NCBI RefSeq assembly: GCF_019900845.1
Contig: NZ_CP074570.1
Span: forward strand, 496,001-560,000
Reading direction: 5' to 3'
Source: Paraneptunicella aestuarii
GTDB lineage: Bacteria; Pseudomonadota; Gammaproteobacteria; Enterobacterales; Alteromonadaceae
DNA: 64,000 nt
Shown here: piece by piece, positions 35,065 to 45,981 of the stretch
Position numbering within the stretch: position 1 is the stretch's first letter
Layout of the letters: every line of letters begins with the position of its first letter
Notes under the pieces: model-generated
Database searches by the model: none
What the model was told of the DNA's origin: nothing
What the model saw: the letters and a program-made list of their open reading frames with translations, nothing else
Position numbers and translations under genes: made by a program

Positions 35065-35218
35065 GGATAAAGCCTTGTTTCTTCTGTCAGTAAACGATTG
35101 AGGATAGTTAATGTGGGCGCAAGTATACGCTATTTTTATGTATTGGTTGACCTGTCTATAGCTTTAGGGTTTAGCATATTGCCTGTTCATTTTGTATTTG
35201 TTGTTGAGAGGGGGGCAT

Positions 35219-35656
35219 ATGAGCGCTCAAAACCTGGGATCTGAGTCGATATGGAAATATAAATCGAGCTTGTCTGATGCTGAATTTCAGCAGCAGTTTG
35301 AGGATAAAACCCTTAATCCCGATGAATTCGATCATAAAGGTCACTTGCGTATCGCATGGTTATATTTAAGCCAACAGCCTTTATTGCAAGCCACTAACAG
35401 TGTGTGTTCTGGCATTAAAGCTTATGCGGAAAGCCTGGGGGCGAAAGACAAGTTTCATTATACGCTGACAGTAGCCACGGTTCGCTTGATCTCTGAACGC
35501 ATGGATTCTGGAAACTATCGCCATTTTTACGAGTTGCTGAAAAACAACACTGATTTAATTACAGCGCTGAAGCAACTCATCGCGAAGCAATATAGCGAGG
35601 AGTTGCTGAATTCGGAACGAGCCAGAAACGAGTATGTTGAGCCAGATCGGATCTAG
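35219..35656 (+). CDS. Conserved protein of unknown function with FxHxxHLxxAW motif
   Basis: 145 residues from ATG 35219, preceded by the strong GAGAGGGGGG at 35206-35215; an in-frame start at 35192 would add nine residues but has no ribosome binding site. The sequence FDHKGHLRIAWLYL, with two His residues, resembles a recurrent family of small uncharacterised proteobacterial proteins. Helix-rich, with no signal peptide. It may bind a metal through the paired histidines (inference). Divergent from trmL. Confidence 0.7.
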   Translation: MSAQNLGSESIWKYKSSLSDAEFQQQFEDKTLNPDEFDHKGHLRIAWLYLSQQPLLQATNSVCSGIKAYAESLGAKDKFHYTLTVATVRLISERMDSGNYRHFYELLKNNTDLITALKQLIAKQYSEELLNSERARNEYVEPDRI

Positions 35657-35680
35657 CTCAATGCCCTTTATTCATGCCTT

Positions 35681-36751
35681 TTATTCTTCTGCGAAAAAGC
35701 TTAGGGCTTTTTGCAATGCAGGATTGCGGTACTCATCTTTTTCCATCAGTAGTTCGTGTCGCGCTTTGTTGATGATCTCAAAACGACATTGAGGAATGCG
35801 GTCGCAAACTGGCTTATGGGATTTATTGTCGATGATGGAATCCGCCCCGGCTTGGAGTACCAAGGTTGGGGTTTTGATTTTGTCGGCATTTTCCAGAATA
35901 TAGTTCATGGCAAACAATGCCTTGCTTAACCAGTGCATTGTTACCCCACCTAATCGAGTTTCTGGGTAATCTTCAAAAACCTGATTATGGATGTCATATC
36001 TAGCCTGGCTTTGCGTGATGGGGTTGCCGTCGAAGCCCTGATATTTGTAGTTGCCTTGCCCAATGAAATACCAGGGAGAGGATGACACGATACTATTCAA
36101 GCCTAAGCCTGCGCTTATGATGACTTTTGCTACAGGAAGTGGTATTGGCGCTTTGATGCCAAACATCGGGGAACCTAATGTGGCTTTGGCAAAATCATCG
36201 GGGTGCGTAATCAGATACAGTGCCCCAATTGCGCTTCCCATGGAATGGCATAAGAGCATGGGCTTATGCGCTGAATTTGGCGCAACGATTTCATCGTAAA
36301 ACGTTTTAAAATCGGTGACGTAGTCTTGAAAATCATCGACATATCCCTTGTTGGGATTATTGTTCATTCTGCCAGATTGTCCTTGTCCTCTGTGGTCGGC
36401 GGTAAATACCGAATAGCCATTTTGATACAAATCGTAAATCAGCTCTTTGTATTTAACGGCTGCCTCGGTTCTGCCACCAGACAAAACGATACTGCCTTTG
36501 GCTTCTGGGTGAACGACATAAGCGGCAAAAATGCTCACTCCTTTTACGCCATCAAAGTGCATTTTGGTGACATGTTCATCCCAAAAAGGCTCAATGATAT
36601 TGGGGAATTTTGTCGCTAATTCAGATTCTTGTGTCAGCTTTATTGTATTGTTCATTGCTGATCCTGATGTTGGGTACGTCAGTGTTATGAGCAGAAAAAG
36701 TGCGCCAATCATTGGAGCAAACTTGTGCTTATGAGATAAAGCCTTGCACAT
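35681..36751 (-). CDS. Alpha/beta hydrolase, lysophospholipase/monoacylglycerol-lipase type
   Basis: A 356-residue PldB-like hydrolase. CHSMGSAIG near residue 170 carries the nucleophile Ser in a GxSxG variant with Cys first; HxG upstream is in VFTADHRGQGQSG, the block typical of the monoacylglycerol-lipase/PldB group; the Asp and His of the triad would lie in LQAGADSIIDN and KARHELLMEKDEYR near the C-terminus. The N-terminus (FAPMIGALFLLITLTYPTSGSA) is an export signal, so it acts in the periplasm or outer membrane. Confidence 0.88.
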   Translation of the reverse strand: MCKALSHKHKFAPMIGALFLLITLTYPTSGSAMNNTIKLTQESELATKFPNIIEPFWDEHVTKMHFDGVKGVSIFAAYVVHPEAKGSIVLSGGRTEAAVKYKELIYDLYQNGYSVFTADHRGQGQSGRMNNNPNKGYVDDFQDYVTDFKTFYDEIVAPNSAHKPMLLCHSMGSAIGALYLITHPDDFAKATLGSPMFGIKAPIPLPVAKVIISAGLGLNSIVSSSPWYFIGQGNYKYQGFDGNPITQSQARYDIHNQVFEDYPETRLGGVTMHWLSKALFAMNYILENADKIKTPTLVLQAGADSIIDNKSHKPVCDRIPQCRFEIINKARHELLMEKDEYRNPALQKALSFFAEE

Positions 36752-36812
36752 GAGTTTCTGCGTTTGTTTTCAAACTATTATTTCAGGTTATTGTGCTGAG
36801 GAATAGTGCAAA

Positions 36813-37862
36813 CTACAACAACCATTGTGTGACAGTGGCATCGCCATTTAAGAACTCTACCTCTGCAAGAGCGCCGTTTATCAGAGTTAAATTGGGCGGC
36901 TGATGGCCAATATCCACGTCATATAAAATGGGATAGTCTACCTCACCAATGCCCGCCAGTAGTGCTTCTTTATAGCTTAATTCAATGTCTGGATCGGGGG
37001 GCGTATAACTACGTCCGAACATTATGCCTTTCAGGTTTTTAAACACATTCCTAAAACGCATGCTCAATAGTCTTCGTTGTAAGACAAACTGTGTCGCTTC
37101 TGCGTTTTCCAAATAGAGAATGATCCCTGTATCGGTATAGCGTTGTTTCAATGCTTCCAGATCCAGATAAGGGGTATCGAATAGATGAACCAGCGTATCC
37201 AGACATCCACCAATCAGGCGCCCGGAAAATTGGATTGTTTGTTGCTGAGAGTCTGCATTCTCACCATTCAATATTTTCCACCGGGTTTGCTCTGTCAGAT
37301 TGAAATTTGCTCTAGGGTGTTGATGAAAATCCAGAAACTGCTTTTGGTATTTTTCGGAAGAGTGCTGACAAAACTGCATACCCGTTGGAGTAGCTAGACA
37401 GTTAAGGGTTTGGCTGGTTAGTGGGTCGGGTTGAGACGCAATTTGCTCCATGAAATTTGTTGTATGCGCTGTTGCCCAACCCGCCTTACTGGTAATGGCA
37501 CAACTGATGGTGCTGACATCTGAATAGCCGAATATCCATTTGGGCTTTGCGCGGCGGATTTGATCAAAATCCAATAATGGCAGTATCTCCATCGCTAGTT
37601 CACCACCCCAGGGCGGTGCTATGGCGTCAATATCGTCATCCAATAAAAATGACATTAACTCTTTAGCTCTCGCTTCCTTACTGGCACTAACGCCCTTATT
37701 GTTTTGGCGTAGGTATTGTCCTTCCAGAATCTGGAACCCTTTTTCTTTGAAACTGTTGATCACCAAATCAAGGCGTTGATGCATAGAGGGGTCAACGCCA
37801 GACGAAAAGGCGGTGAGTGCGATTTTACTTCCTGTGGTTAATGGTGCTGGATACTGAATCAT
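36813..37862 (-). CDS. LD-carboxypeptidase (S66 family, LdcA/MccF-like)
   Basis: 349 residues. The nucleophile block IFGYSDVSTI near 108-117 carries the S66 Ser, and the C-terminal domain contains the DVDIGHQPPNLTLINGA stretch with the expected His. Members recycle murein tetrapeptides (LdcA) or hydrolyse microcin C and similar peptide-nucleotides (MccF). The extra C-terminal barrel elements and the sequence resemble MccF-like homologues more than E. coli LdcA, but the call between the two is not secure. Three bases separate it from the gene at 37866-38411, so the two form an operon. Confidence 0.8.
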   Translation of the reverse strand: MIQYPAPLTTGSKIALTAFSSGVDPSMHQRLDLVINSFKEKGFQILEGQYLRQNNKGVSASKEARAKELMSFLLDDDIDAIAPPWGGELAMEILPLLDFDQIRRAKPKWIFGYSDVSTISCAITSKAGWATAHTTNFMEQIASQPDPLTSQTLNCLATPTGMQFCQHSSEKYQKQFLDFHQHPRANFNLTEQTRWKILNGENADSQQQTIQFSGRLIGGCLDTLVHLFDTPYLDLEALKQRYTDTGIILYLENAEATQFVLQRRLLSMRFRNVFKNLKGIMFGRSYTPPDPDIELSYKEALLAGIGEVDYPILYDVDIGHQPPNLTLINGALAEVEFLNGDATVTQWLL

Positions 37863-37865
37863 TGA

Positions 37866-38411
37866 CTATTTTTCTACTTTCTCTTTTGTATACATGCCAT
37901 CAAATAACATTTGCCAGTTTATGCCTTGGTCATGGCTGACTTGCCAACGTTGTTGAACTGTGCCGTCGGGGTGTGGTGTCCAAATGATTCGGTGCATAAC
38001 AGTACGCCCTGACTGATCCAGTCCTTCGCCCCACATTGCCATTTCTTTAATCGCATTTTCACCTTCACCGCGAGTCACTATGCCCCCGTCTAATTGTAAT
38101 AGTAGCCCAGTGTTGTCCATCCAGGTTTGATGCCATTTCCCAGTTGTTTGATCATAGATATTCAAGCTATTACCTTCATAACCATTCACACTCACATAGT
38201 GTTCGTGGATCACGCAGTCATTGAGTGTTTTGGTGATGTGGTTTGTGCCAGCGGGATGACCATTGGCTTGAGTGACTTGCCATTTTCCCAACCAGAAATC
38301 AAAGTCGCGATAGGCGCTGTCTTCACAGGCTGAGGCTGTGCTCGAAGCAAAAGTGAATCCCAGCAATAAAAGGTGAATGAGTGGTTTGCTAATGTATTTC
38401 ATCAGTGACAT
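37866..38411 (-). CDS. Secreted DUF1579-like protein
   Basis: 181 residues with a signal peptide (HLLLLGFTFASSTASA-CED). The mature protein opens FDFWLGKWQVT, the hallmark of DUF1579-type beta-barrel proteins, and continues with NIYDQTTGKWHQTWMDNTG and LDGG repeats of strands. The role of this family is not established. It is translated immediately before the LD-carboxypeptidase. Confidence 0.7.
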   Translation of the reverse strand: MSLMKYISKPLIHLLLLGFTFASSTASACEDSAYRDFDFWLGKWQVTQANGHPAGTNHITKTLNDCVIHEHYVSVNGYEGNSLNIYDQTTGKWHQTWMDNTGLLLQLDGGIVTRGEGENAIKEMAMWGEGLDQSGRTVMHRIIWTPHPDGTVQQRWQVSHDQGINWQMLFDGMYTKEKVEK

Positions 38412-38571
38412 TTCCTGTTATTTTTTGCTTGAGCAAAGGTTGGCTGTTTTAACTCTTCTCTTAATTCATCTCTGAATTAGAAAAGGCTTTTCCTGCTCGA
38501 AACCGATAACCCCTATGATCGAGAAGTCATGCAGCTTATAATCACAGCATTACAGATTATTACTCATTACG

Positions 38572-40038
38572 ATGAAATACAAAGACCTACGGGATTTTAT
38601 TGCCCAGTTGGAGCAGAAAGGCCAACTGAAGAGAATTACTCATCCTGTCTCAACCGAATTGGAAATGACTGAAATTGCCGATCGTACTCTTAGAGCGGGG
38701 GGGCCGGCACTGTTGTTTGAAAACCCGGTTGGGCATGACATTCCAGTATTAGCCAACCTGTTTGGGACGCCTGAACGAGTGGCTATGGGCATGGGGCAGG
38801 AATCTGTCGATTCCTTGCGAGAAGTAGGCAAGTTATTGGCTTACTTGAAAGAGCCTGAGCCACCTAAAGGCTTGAAAGATTTCTGGGAAAAAATCCCTGT
38901 ATTTAAACAGGTGTTGAATATGCCTGTGAAAGAGATCAGCAAGCCGGTTTGTCAGGAAATCGTTCTTTCCGGTGACGATGTTGATTTGACTAAACTGCCC
39001 ATTCAAAAATGTTGGCCAGGCGACGTCGCCCCTTTGATTACCTGGGGCTTAACGGTGACAAGAGGCCCTCATAAGAAGCGTCAGAATTTGGGTATCTACC
39101 GTCAACAACTTATTGCTAAAAACAAGGTGATTATGCGTTGGTTGTCGCATCGTGGTGGGGCTTTGGACTTTAAGGAATGGTGTCAGGAAAATCCCGGTAA
39201 ACCTTTCCCTGTATCAGTTGCTTTAGGGGCTGACCCGGCAACTATCTTAGGTGCAGTAACGCCAGTGCCAGATACTCTGTCTGAGTATGCCTTTGCAGGC
39301 TTGTTGCGTGGCGATAAAACGGAAGTGGCAAATTGTATAAGTAACGATTTGCAAGTACCTGCCAGTGCGGAAATTGTGCTGGAAGGCTACATCGACCCGG
39401 AAGAAACGGCACCTGAAGGCCCTTACGGCGATCACACTGGCTATTACAATGAAGTGGACACTTTTCCTGTGTTTACGGTTACTCACATTACGCAGCGCAA
39501 AAATCCCATTTATCATTCTACTTACACGGGGCGTCCACCGGATGAACCCGCTATTTTGGGCGTGGCGCTGAATGAAGTGTTCGTGCCTATTTTGCAGCGT
39601 CAGTTCCCAGAGATTGTTGATTTCTATTTGCCGCCAGAGGGTTGCTCTTATCGCATGGCGATTGTCACCATGAAAAAACAATATCCCGGTCATGCCAAGC
39701 GTGTCATGATGGGCGTTTGGTCTTTTTTGCGTCAGTTTATGTACACCAAGTTTGTTGTGGTCTGTGATGATGATGTGAATGCAAGAGATTGGAATGATGT
39801 GATCTGGGCCATGACGACCCGTATGGATCCTGCTCGAGATACCTTGTTGGTAGAGAATACGCCGATTGATTATCTTGATTTTGCCTCACCCGTTTCTGGG
39901 CTAGGGTCTAAAATGGGAATGGACGCTACCAATAAATTACCCGGAGAAACCGATCGTGAATGGGGTGTTCCCATCGTGATGGACGAAGCGATAAAAGAGA
40001 AGATTGATGCCATATGGGACGAACTGGATATTCTTTAG
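38572..40038 (+). CDS. ubiD: 4-hydroxy-3-polyprenylbenzoate decarboxylase UbiD
   Basis: Decarboxylates the ring of the ubiquinone precursor using prenylated FMN (from UbiX, not in this window). The 488-residue length is close to E. coli UbiD (497). The conserved Glu/Arg block [14 protein letters not shown] near 281-294 and the C-terminal [16 protein letters not shown] are present. No strong ribosome binding site is seen before ATG 38572. It is followed by fre 60 bases later, as in E. coli. Confidence 0.96.
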   Translation: MKYKDLRDFIAQLEQKGQLKRITHPVSTELEMTEIADRTLRAGGPALLFENPVGHDIPVLANLFGTPERVAMGMGQESVDSLREVGKLLAYLKEPEPPKGLKDFWEKIPVFKQVLNMPVKEISKPVCQEIVLSGDDVDLTKLPIQKCWPGDVAPLITWGLTVTRGPHKKRQNLGIYRQQLIAKNKVIMRWLSHRGGALDFKEWCQENPGKPFPVSVALGADPATILGAVTPVPDTLSEYAFAGLLRGDKTEVANCISNDLQVPASAEIVLEGYIDPEETAPEGPYGDHTGYYNEVDTFPVFTVTHITQRKNPIYHSTYTGRPPDEPAILGVALNEVFVPILQRQFPEIVDFYLPPEGCSYRMAIVTMKKQYPGHAKRVMMGVWSFLRQFMYTKFVVVCDDDVNARDWNDVIWAMTTRMDPARDTLLVENTPIDYLDFASPVSGLGSKMGMDATNKLPGETDREWGVPIVMDEAIKEKIDAIWDELDIL

Positions 40039-40098
40039 TTTTACCCGTGGTGAGAGAGAGTTTTTTAAAATTTGTTAATTGATTAAGTTGGAATTTGA

Positions 40099-40800
40099 AT
40101 GGCTGATATTTTGTGTCGTGTTGAAAAGATGGAAGCGCTGACTCCAGCAGTTATTTCGGTAACGTTGGTGCCAGAAGCGAAAGTAGATTTTCAACCAGGG
40201 CAGTATTTGCAGGTTGTAATGGCAGAACAAGATAAACGGCCGTTTTCCATTGCTAATGCACCGCGTGAAGATAATAAATTAGAGCTACAGATAGGGGCAA
40301 CGCCAGATAACCCTTATGCCTACGAGGTTGTCGAGCGTATGAAGTCTGGCAGTATTACCGTTAGCATTCCACATGGTGAAGCTTATTATCGTGATGGCTC
40401 CGGTCATCCAGTATTGCTTATTGCTGGTGGAACCGGATATTCCTACGCTCGCTCAATTTTGCATTATGCTTTGCACCATACTGCTGGTTTGGCGCAGCCT
40501 TTAACCTTGTATTGGGGAACCCGTACGCTTGCTGATATGTACGAGTACAAAGAGTTACTGGAGCTGGCAAAAGTGAATGAACACTTTGTTTTTGTACCTG
40601 TAATAGAAGAAGCTCCAGACAATTGGCATGGCGCACAAGGTTGGGTTCATCATGCTGTAATGGATGACTTTGCTAACCTGGCAGATTATCAAATTTACGT
40701 AGCTGGCCGATTTGAAATGGCGGGTGCTATTCGAGAAGACTTCAAGAATAAAGGCATTAAAACAGAAAACCTGTTTGGTGATGCTTACGCTTTTATCTAA
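40099..40800 (+). CDS. fre: NAD(P)H-flavin reductase Fre
   Basis: Supplies free reduced flavin in the cytosol. 233 residues, as in E. coli. RPFSIANAP at about 48-56 is the flavin-binding motif, and LLIAGGTGYSYARSIL near 107-122 is the nucleotide loop typical of Fre/LuxG. The C-terminal AGRFEMAGAIREDF block is conserved. Immediately downstream of ubiD, the enteric order, and linked to it by prenylated-flavin metabolism in a general way. Confidence 0.93.
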   Translation: MADILCRVEKMEALTPAVISVTLVPEAKVDFQPGQYLQVVMAEQDKRPFSIANAPREDNKLELQIGATPDNPYAYEVVERMKSGSITVSIPHGEAYYRDGSGHPVLLIAGGTGYSYARSILHYALHHTAGLAQPLTLYWGTRTLADMYEYKELLELAKVNEHFVFVPVIEEAPDNWHGAQGWVHHAVMDDFANLADYQIYVAGRFEMAGAIREDFKNKGIKTENLFGDAYAFI

Positions 40801-40860
40801 AAGAACTGGCCTGGATTGAAATAGGGGAGTTATTCCCCTATTTCTTATCTCAAATTCAAG

Positions 40861-41664
40861 TTAACTGCATTCCTTATTCAAATACTCTATCGCAGCTTGT
40901 TGCGCCTTTTCTCTTATCGTTATTACTGAGCCGGATTGACTGCGCAATTGCAGGTAAAGCTGGGTTATCTGATGTAACGCTACAGTGAGTGATTCGGCAT
41001 TTAACTGCGCCACTGTTTTTTCCAATTGATGGCTAAACTCAGGTAGCACCGCTTCGATTTTTCTCACTCCTTTTGCTTCCAATCCATGTTGAATCATGGC
41101 TAAAGGCCCCAAAACGTTTTGGCGTAGGTATGAGATAAATTCCAAGGCTTCAAATAATTCCCCCCTGGCAATTTTACTGGCTCCATAATGTAGCCAAATC
41201 CAGAACCTGTCTTCTATCCATTGTAAATCTGGTGCTGGATAATGGCCCTCTCCCTGAGTAATGATTTGAGTGAGGCGTTGTTCTTTCTCCCAAAGAACAG
41301 TGGGTTCATCGACTCGTTGTGCTGCGTCGGGTAATGCGACAAACTTCAAATCGACATGAAGCAAATCTTCCAGTTGAAACAGGCAGATAAGTAGCCTGGG
41401 TTCCCCAACATGTTCGCCAGTAAAAGAGGAAAGCAGGTTTCCCATTTTGCTTGCAATATCATGTCGCTCATTCATAACCGCAGAAACATGTTCAGGCTCA
41501 ATGGCGAGCACAATGTCGAGATCACTGTATTTGTCTAGCTGGTTTTCGCTGAACGAGCCAGAAGCGGCAATACCGACGAAGCGATTGTCGGCCTGGATCA
41601 CAGGTAACAGATTGGCAATAAATGCTTGATGAATTGGTTGGGCTGATGAAGGCAACTCGATCAT
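40861..41664 (-). CDS. Nucleotidyltransferase-domain protein (aminoglycoside-adenylyltransferase-like)
   Basis: 267 residues from ATG 41664, preceded by AAGGAG with 9-base spacing; the longer reading frame to 41724 lacks such a site. GSFSENQLDKYSDLDIVL gives the Pol-beta fold pattern GS...DxD (G36 S37, D48, D50). The C-terminal helical domain resembles ANT/kanamycin nucleotidyltransferases. Whether it modifies a drug or another small molecule cannot be told; many chromosomal homologues are not resistance genes. Confidence 0.8.
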   Translation of the reverse strand: MIELPSSAQPIHQAFIANLLPVIQADNRFVGIAASGSFSENQLDKYSDLDIVLAIEPEHVSAVMNERHDIASKMGNLLSSFTGEHVGEPRLLICLFQLEDLLHVDLKFVALPDAAQRVDEPTVLWEKEQRLTQIITQGEGHYPAPDLQWIEDRFWIWLHYGASKIARGELFEALEFISYLRQNVLGPLAMIQHGLEAKGVRKIEAVLPEFSHQLEKTVAQLNAESLTVALHQITQLYLQLRSQSGSVITIREKAQQAAIEYLNKECS

Positions 41665-41997
41665 GAGTTTACGCTCCTTTTCTCTAAGGATTAAGATTAT
41701 GTCCGTTCGGCTATTCCCTTCCACTTAACTCTGACTGTTCTTCAGATAGTCTCTTAATCGTAAAGCAGCATTTTAGAATCACATAAGAGGCTTGCTATGT
41801 AAATAGTCCATGCCAACTGCCTACATAAAGTCGGTAAGCTAGTGCGTAGGTTTTTCGGTGGATGAGTTTTTAATCTCTTCTATACTTTTGATTAGATGGG
41901 AGTATTTGGTCAGGGAAATCAGTGTCAGGAATAAGCGAGATATGGCTTGTTCATTGTGCTTTAAAATCGTGTAGTGGGAGTCAGTTCAGTGGGTAAT

Positions 41998-43899
41998 ATG
42001 AAATTAAGCACCCTTCTTTATGTATCTATCATTAGTCTTCTTGTGGCTTCTATTATTGTGGTTGCAATGATCAATATTCGAACGATGAACCAATTGGTAT
42101 TGCAATCGGAGTTAGGGGTCATGGAAGGGTTAAAGAAAAGTGCGTTGATGGAGCTATCGGCGGAAGGGAGATTAGCGACAGCATTATCGGCTTTGGTTGC
42201 TCGTCAGCCTGGCACAATCAAAGCACTAAAGGAAGATCGTAGAGAATTATTGGCGCAAGAATATTTGCCCGTTTTCAGCGTTCTGGAAGAAGATTTTGGT
42301 GTTAGGCAGTTTCAGTTTCACACGCCACCAGCTACTTCGTTTTTCAGAGTTCATAAACCCGAGAAATACGGTGATGATTTGTCTGAGTTTAGGCAAACGG
42401 TTGTTGACGTAAACCGGGACAGTCGAAGTGCAAAAGGACTGGAAGTGGGGGTGGCAAGCTTGGGTATGAGGGGCGTTTATCCTATTACTGACGGGGGAAG
42501 CCACCTTGGCAGCGTGGAATTTGGTATGTCGTTCGGGCAGTCTTTTTTTGATGCATTTAAATCACGATATGGCGTTGATATTAGTTTAACGTTAGTCCGT
42601 GACGGCAAATATGAATTATTTGCCAGTACCATGAATGGTGATGGGATTGTTGCACAAGATGATTTAAAGCTGATTTTTCAACAGCAAAAATCCGAGTTAT
42701 TGCACTACCAATTTGGCAAAGATGAATTTGCGGTAATGACTGAGATTGTGAAGAACTTTTCAGGCGAGCCGATTGGGGTCTTGGCGATTGCAAGAAACCG
42801 TGCTGCAGAGTTGCAGACCTTAAGTGCTAACCGCTGGAATATGATAATAGTGGCTGGCATTGTCTTGATGGTGAGCGTTATTGCTGTCAGATTTATTTGC
42901 TCCCGAATATTGGTCACCATTAAAAATACGGCTTTTATGATGGAAGAAATTGCTACCGGAAATGGAGACTTAACCAAGCGATTGCCGACTGAAGGGCCTG
43001 AAGAAATTGCCAATCTGGCACGTGCATTTAATAAGTTCGTGGTGACCATTCAAGGGATAGTTAACGACATTAAATCAAGTTCTGGAACCATGACCGAGGT
43101 CGTAAGGGGGGTGAGTGATATTGCCAGTAAAACCGATCTTGGAGTACGGCAGCAATTAAAATCCATGGATCAAATCGCTACAGCAATGCACGAAATGAGT
43201 ACGGTTGCTAATGTAGTTGCTCAAGGCGCATCGGAGAATGCTCGTCACGGAGGAGATATTGTCAGTGGACTAAAAGTGAGTGAATCTTCGGTCAATCAAA
43301 CAACTGATAACATTACCAGTGTTGATAATTACCTTAACGATGCAAGAGCAGTAATGCAGCGCTTGGTTAATGAAAGTAACAACATTGGTAATGTGCTCGA
43401 TGTGATCAAAGGCATTGCGGAACAAACCAATTTGTTGGCTTTAAATGCGGCAATTGAAGCGGCGAGAGCCGGAGACATGGGAAGAGGTTTTGCGGTTGTT
43501 GCGGACGAAGTTCGCACTTTAGCGCAACGTTCACATGACTCAACTCAGGAAATCCAGACCATTATTGAGCAGCTTCAATCAGGCGCCAGAGAGTCCGCTG
43601 AGGTTATGGAAAATAGTGCCAATCAAGCTTCTACTTGTGTGAAAAATGCAGAAGTGGCGCTTAGCTCGTTAGAGCAGATCCGTAAAGTAGTGAACCTGAT
43701 CAATGATGAAAGCACTGGTATGGCTCAGGCGGCTGAGGAGCAATATGCCGTTACTGAAGACATCAATAAAAATGTGCAGAATGTTTATGAAATAGCTCAG
43801 TCTGTTGCGGAAGATTCAGAAAGTGTTATGAATGAACAACAGAAACTGACTGAATTGGCAGAACATCTTAATGGCCTGGTTGGCAGATTTAAGAGTTAA
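41998..43899 (+). CDS. Methyl-accepting chemotaxis protein
   Basis: 633 residues from ATG 41998 ([10 protein letters not shown]); GTG 41974 would add eight residues and is less likely. Membrane segments at about 7-27 and 278-300 flank a periplasmic domain of about 250 residues, whose [17 protein letters not shown] and [17 protein letters not shown] segments mark the Cache-3/dCache-like type. HAMP follows, then an intact signalling tip [35 protein letters not shown]. Ligand unknown. Different in its sensor domain from the receptor at 31362-33278. Confidence 0.94.
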   Translation: MKLSTLLYVSIISLLVASIIVVAMINIRTMNQLVLQSELGVMEGLKKSALMELSAEGRLATALSALVARQPGTIKALKEDRRELLAQEYLPVFSVLEEDFGVRQFQFHTPPATSFFRVHKPEKYGDDLSEFRQTVVDVNRDSRSAKGLEVGVASLGMRGVYPITDGGSHLGSVEFGMSFGQSFFDAFKSRYGVDISLTLVRDGKYELFASTMNGDGIVAQDDLKLIFQQQKSELLHYQFGKDEFAVMTEIVKNFSGEPIGVLAIARNRAAELQTLSANRWNMIIVAGIVLMVSVIAVRFICSRILVTIKNTAFMMEEIATGNGDLTKRLPTEGPEEIANLARAFNKFVVTIQGIVNDIKSSSGTMTEVVRGVSDIASKTDLGVRQQLKSMDQIATAMHEMSTVANVVAQGASENARHGGDIVSGLKVSESSVNQTTDNITSVDNYLNDARAVMQRLVNESNNIGNVLDVIKGIAEQTNLLALNAAIEAARAGDMGRGFAVVADEVRTLAQRSHDSTQEIQTIIEQLQSGARESAEVMENSANQASTCVKNAEVALSSLEQIRKVVNLINDESTGMAQAAEEQYAVTEDINKNVQNVYEIAQSVAEDSESVMNEQQKLTELAEHLNGLVGRFKS

Positions 43900-44091
43900 G
43901 TTTTCACATTGCAAAGATAGTATCTTGGGTGTTTTATTATACTTTAGTCGAACTTATGGTTTCCAAGGTTGCATGGGTGAATACATGGATGTTAGCGTCT
44001 GTTTGCGCTTGCTATGGATTCCACCCATTAGGCACACCTGATAATATCATTTCTGACATTTTCTAAATGACAGATAACAATGAGGAATTTC

Positions 44092-44556
44092 ATGAAGATA
44101 TCCAGGTACTTTGTTGTAGGTACATTGATTGGTTTATGTAGTTTTCCAAGTCTGGCCTCTGATGACACCAAGCATATTCCCGGTGTTTTTGTGGGTGCAA
44201 CACGCATCGACAGTGAGACTGATTTCACCTTTGGGATTGAATACGAATACAAGTTCAATCAAAACTGGGGGGCGGGTGCTGTATATGAACGTACCAATGA
44301 CGCTCACCATGGTGACGGTGTTGCGGTGTGGGTTGTTTCAGCGTTTTATCATCCAGTCGCCAATGTTCGCTTGGGATTGGGAGCCGGAAAAGAGCGTGTA
44401 GGTGGCGGACACCCGCATACGAAGAGTCTTGTTCGAGTCAGTGCAAGTTACGATTTTCATGTGGGTGATTTTGGTGTTGCGCCAACAGTTGCCGTGGATT
44501 TTGTTGATAATGATGAAGCTTTGGTTTTTGGTGTCGCTTTCACCAGACCTTTCTAA
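44092..44556 (+). CDS. Small outer-membrane-type beta-barrel protein of unknown function
   Basis: 154 residues from ATG 44092, chosen because GAGGA lies 5 bases upstream; the earlier start at 44080 would overlap that site. A signal peptide (MKISRYFVVGTLIGLCSFPSLAS) is followed by alternating short strands with aromatic girdle residues (FTFGIEYEYKFNQNWGAGAVYER, SAFYHPVANVRLGLGAGKERV) and a terminal phenylalanine (FTRPF). This is the pattern of OmpW/OmpA-type eight-strand barrels. Function unknown. Confidence 0.7.
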   Translation: MKISRYFVVGTLIGLCSFPSLASDDTKHIPGVFVGATRIDSETDFTFGIEYEYKFNQNWGAGAVYERTNDAHHGDGVAVWVVSAFYHPVANVRLGLGAGKERVGGGHPHTKSLVRVSASYDFHVGDFGVAPTVAVDFVDNDEALVFGVAFTRPF

Positions 44557-44644
44557 AAGTGATCATTACAAGTAGAAGTTAATACATTAATCAGTACCGG
44601 TCTTATTTTGTGAGAACATTAAGATTGGTTGTTGGGGGGAAGGC

Positions 44645-44670
44645 AAAAAGAGCGGAGTATCGCTCTTTTT
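44645..44670. terminator. Bidirectional terminator
   Basis: AAAAAGAGCG-gagtat-CGCTCTTTTT, with T runs on both strands, lies between the convergent small membrane protein gene and the desaturase gene. Confidence 0.9.
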
Positions 44671-44696
44671 GTCTTTTTAAAAAGGGAATCTTTTGC

Positions 44697-45614
44697 CTAT
44701 CTTGCGATAAGTTCCTGCATTAAAGGAATATAACCTTTGGTTACCGGAAATTGCTCAAAATATCCACGAGACTCAAGTATTTTATGCAGCTGTGGGAGCC
44801 TGTAGCAGGGTACTCTGGGAATTAAGTGATGTTCTACATGGTAATTCACGTTAGCTGGTGCAAATAGCAACTGTTCCCACCAGCTTGCCAGTGTTGTACG
44901 GGTATTCGCTCTGGGGTCTTTATCCAAATAGTTAGGAACCGCACCGTGTTCGGCTGCCTGGCGAACCCTGAGTACAACCATATAACTGGTAAAGAAAGCT
45001 AATACCCATAATCCATACATCCACACAAAACCTAAAGACCACAGTAACCCGGCAAATAACAGGTTTACCAAAATGCTTTTCAGCACAGTTTTGTAGTGAT
45101 TAGGATCGCTGTCCATCAGGCCGGATTTATTAAATACCAATGCCAGAATAAATTTTACGGCGGTTATACCAAAGACATCTCGAGCTATTTTGCGACTAAA
45201 GCTGGCTTTTGTAACGGGATAAGCTTTGAAGTTGGGGAGATCGGGATCTCTTTCTGTACCAGCGAAGCCATGATGATGATTATGTTGTTTGGCGTAGAAC
45301 TGGGTGCTCAAAAACAGAAAGTGAGCGGCAAACCAGTTGCCAATAGTGGTATTTAGCTTGGCATTGTTGAAAAGTAATTGATGCCCTGCATCATGCATAA
45401 TGATGGCTAAATTAAGCTGCCTGCCACCCAGTAATATAACGGCTAATACAATCGTGAAAGGGTTTGTCCAGGTTCCGACTACGGCAAAGATCGCAGCCGT
45501 TATTAGCCAACATTTCAGAATAACCCAAGCCCCCATTAAATCATTGCGCTGAGTTAATGCTTTTACTTCTTCTGGATTAACAAATTGGGATAGAGGTGTC
45601 GCCGACATGCGCAA
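44697..45614 (-). CDS. Fatty acid desaturase family membrane protein
   Basis: 305 residues. Three His boxes ligate a di-iron centre: HDAGH (74-78), HNHHH (111-115) and HVEHH near 258-262. Four or more membrane segments surround them. Such proteins introduce a double bond or hydroxyl in acyl or sphingolipid-like chains. The order and spacing fit the PF00487 family; the positional specificity is not visible. It stands alone. Confidence 0.9.
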   Translation of the reverse strand: MRMSATPLSQFVNPEEVKALTQRNDLMGAWVILKCWLITAAIFAVVGTWTNPFTIVLAVILLGGRQLNLAIIMHDAGHQLLFNNAKLNTTIGNWFAAHFLFLSTQFYAKQHNHHHGFAGTERDPDLPNFKAYPVTKASFSRKIARDVFGITAVKFILALVFNKSGLMDSDPNHYKTVLKSILVNLLFAGLLWSLGFVWMYGLWVLAFFTSYMVVLRVRQAAEHGAVPNYLDKDPRANTRTTLASWWEQLLFAPANVNYHVEHHLIPRVPCYRLPQLHKILESRGYFEQFPVTKGYIPLMQELIAR

Positions 45615-45981
45615 ATTCCAACGATTAAAAATGCCACTTTAGCATAGTCTTTTGTAAGTGGTCATATCAGTGATGTCATTTCACGGTGATTTTTTGCGGT
45701 TATTTATCTTGGTTTGTTTGTACGGTATGAGAAAGAAAAATTGGCCCATCCCAACCACGTCCTTGTGGTGATGGAGATGTGAACAAGGGATGAGATGGAA
45801 CCAAATTGCAACAACACGAGAGAACATGAAAACGTTAAATAAGCTGTTTGGCTCAACGTTGAAATAATCTTACTGCTGCTATTGTGAATTGGTTTGCAAT
45901 TCAAACTGAACTGAACATAAACGAGTCTGCATTTCGTCGCTAGTAACATAAATTTCATCTTACGACGGTTGACGCAACCTG
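45615..45981. other. Intergenic region between desaturase and zinc receptor genes
   Basis: About 370 bases, with no supportable gene. Minus-strand frames in 45704-46006 have no ribosome binding site or motif. The stretch holds the upstream region of the divergent desaturase gene and leads into the Zur box at 45982. Confidence 0.5.

Noticed and set aside
40861..41664. Aminoglycoside resistance gene
   Set aside because: It has the nucleotidyltransferase GS...DxD pattern, but the rest does not allow a specific drug-modifying call, and the context is ordinary chromosome.
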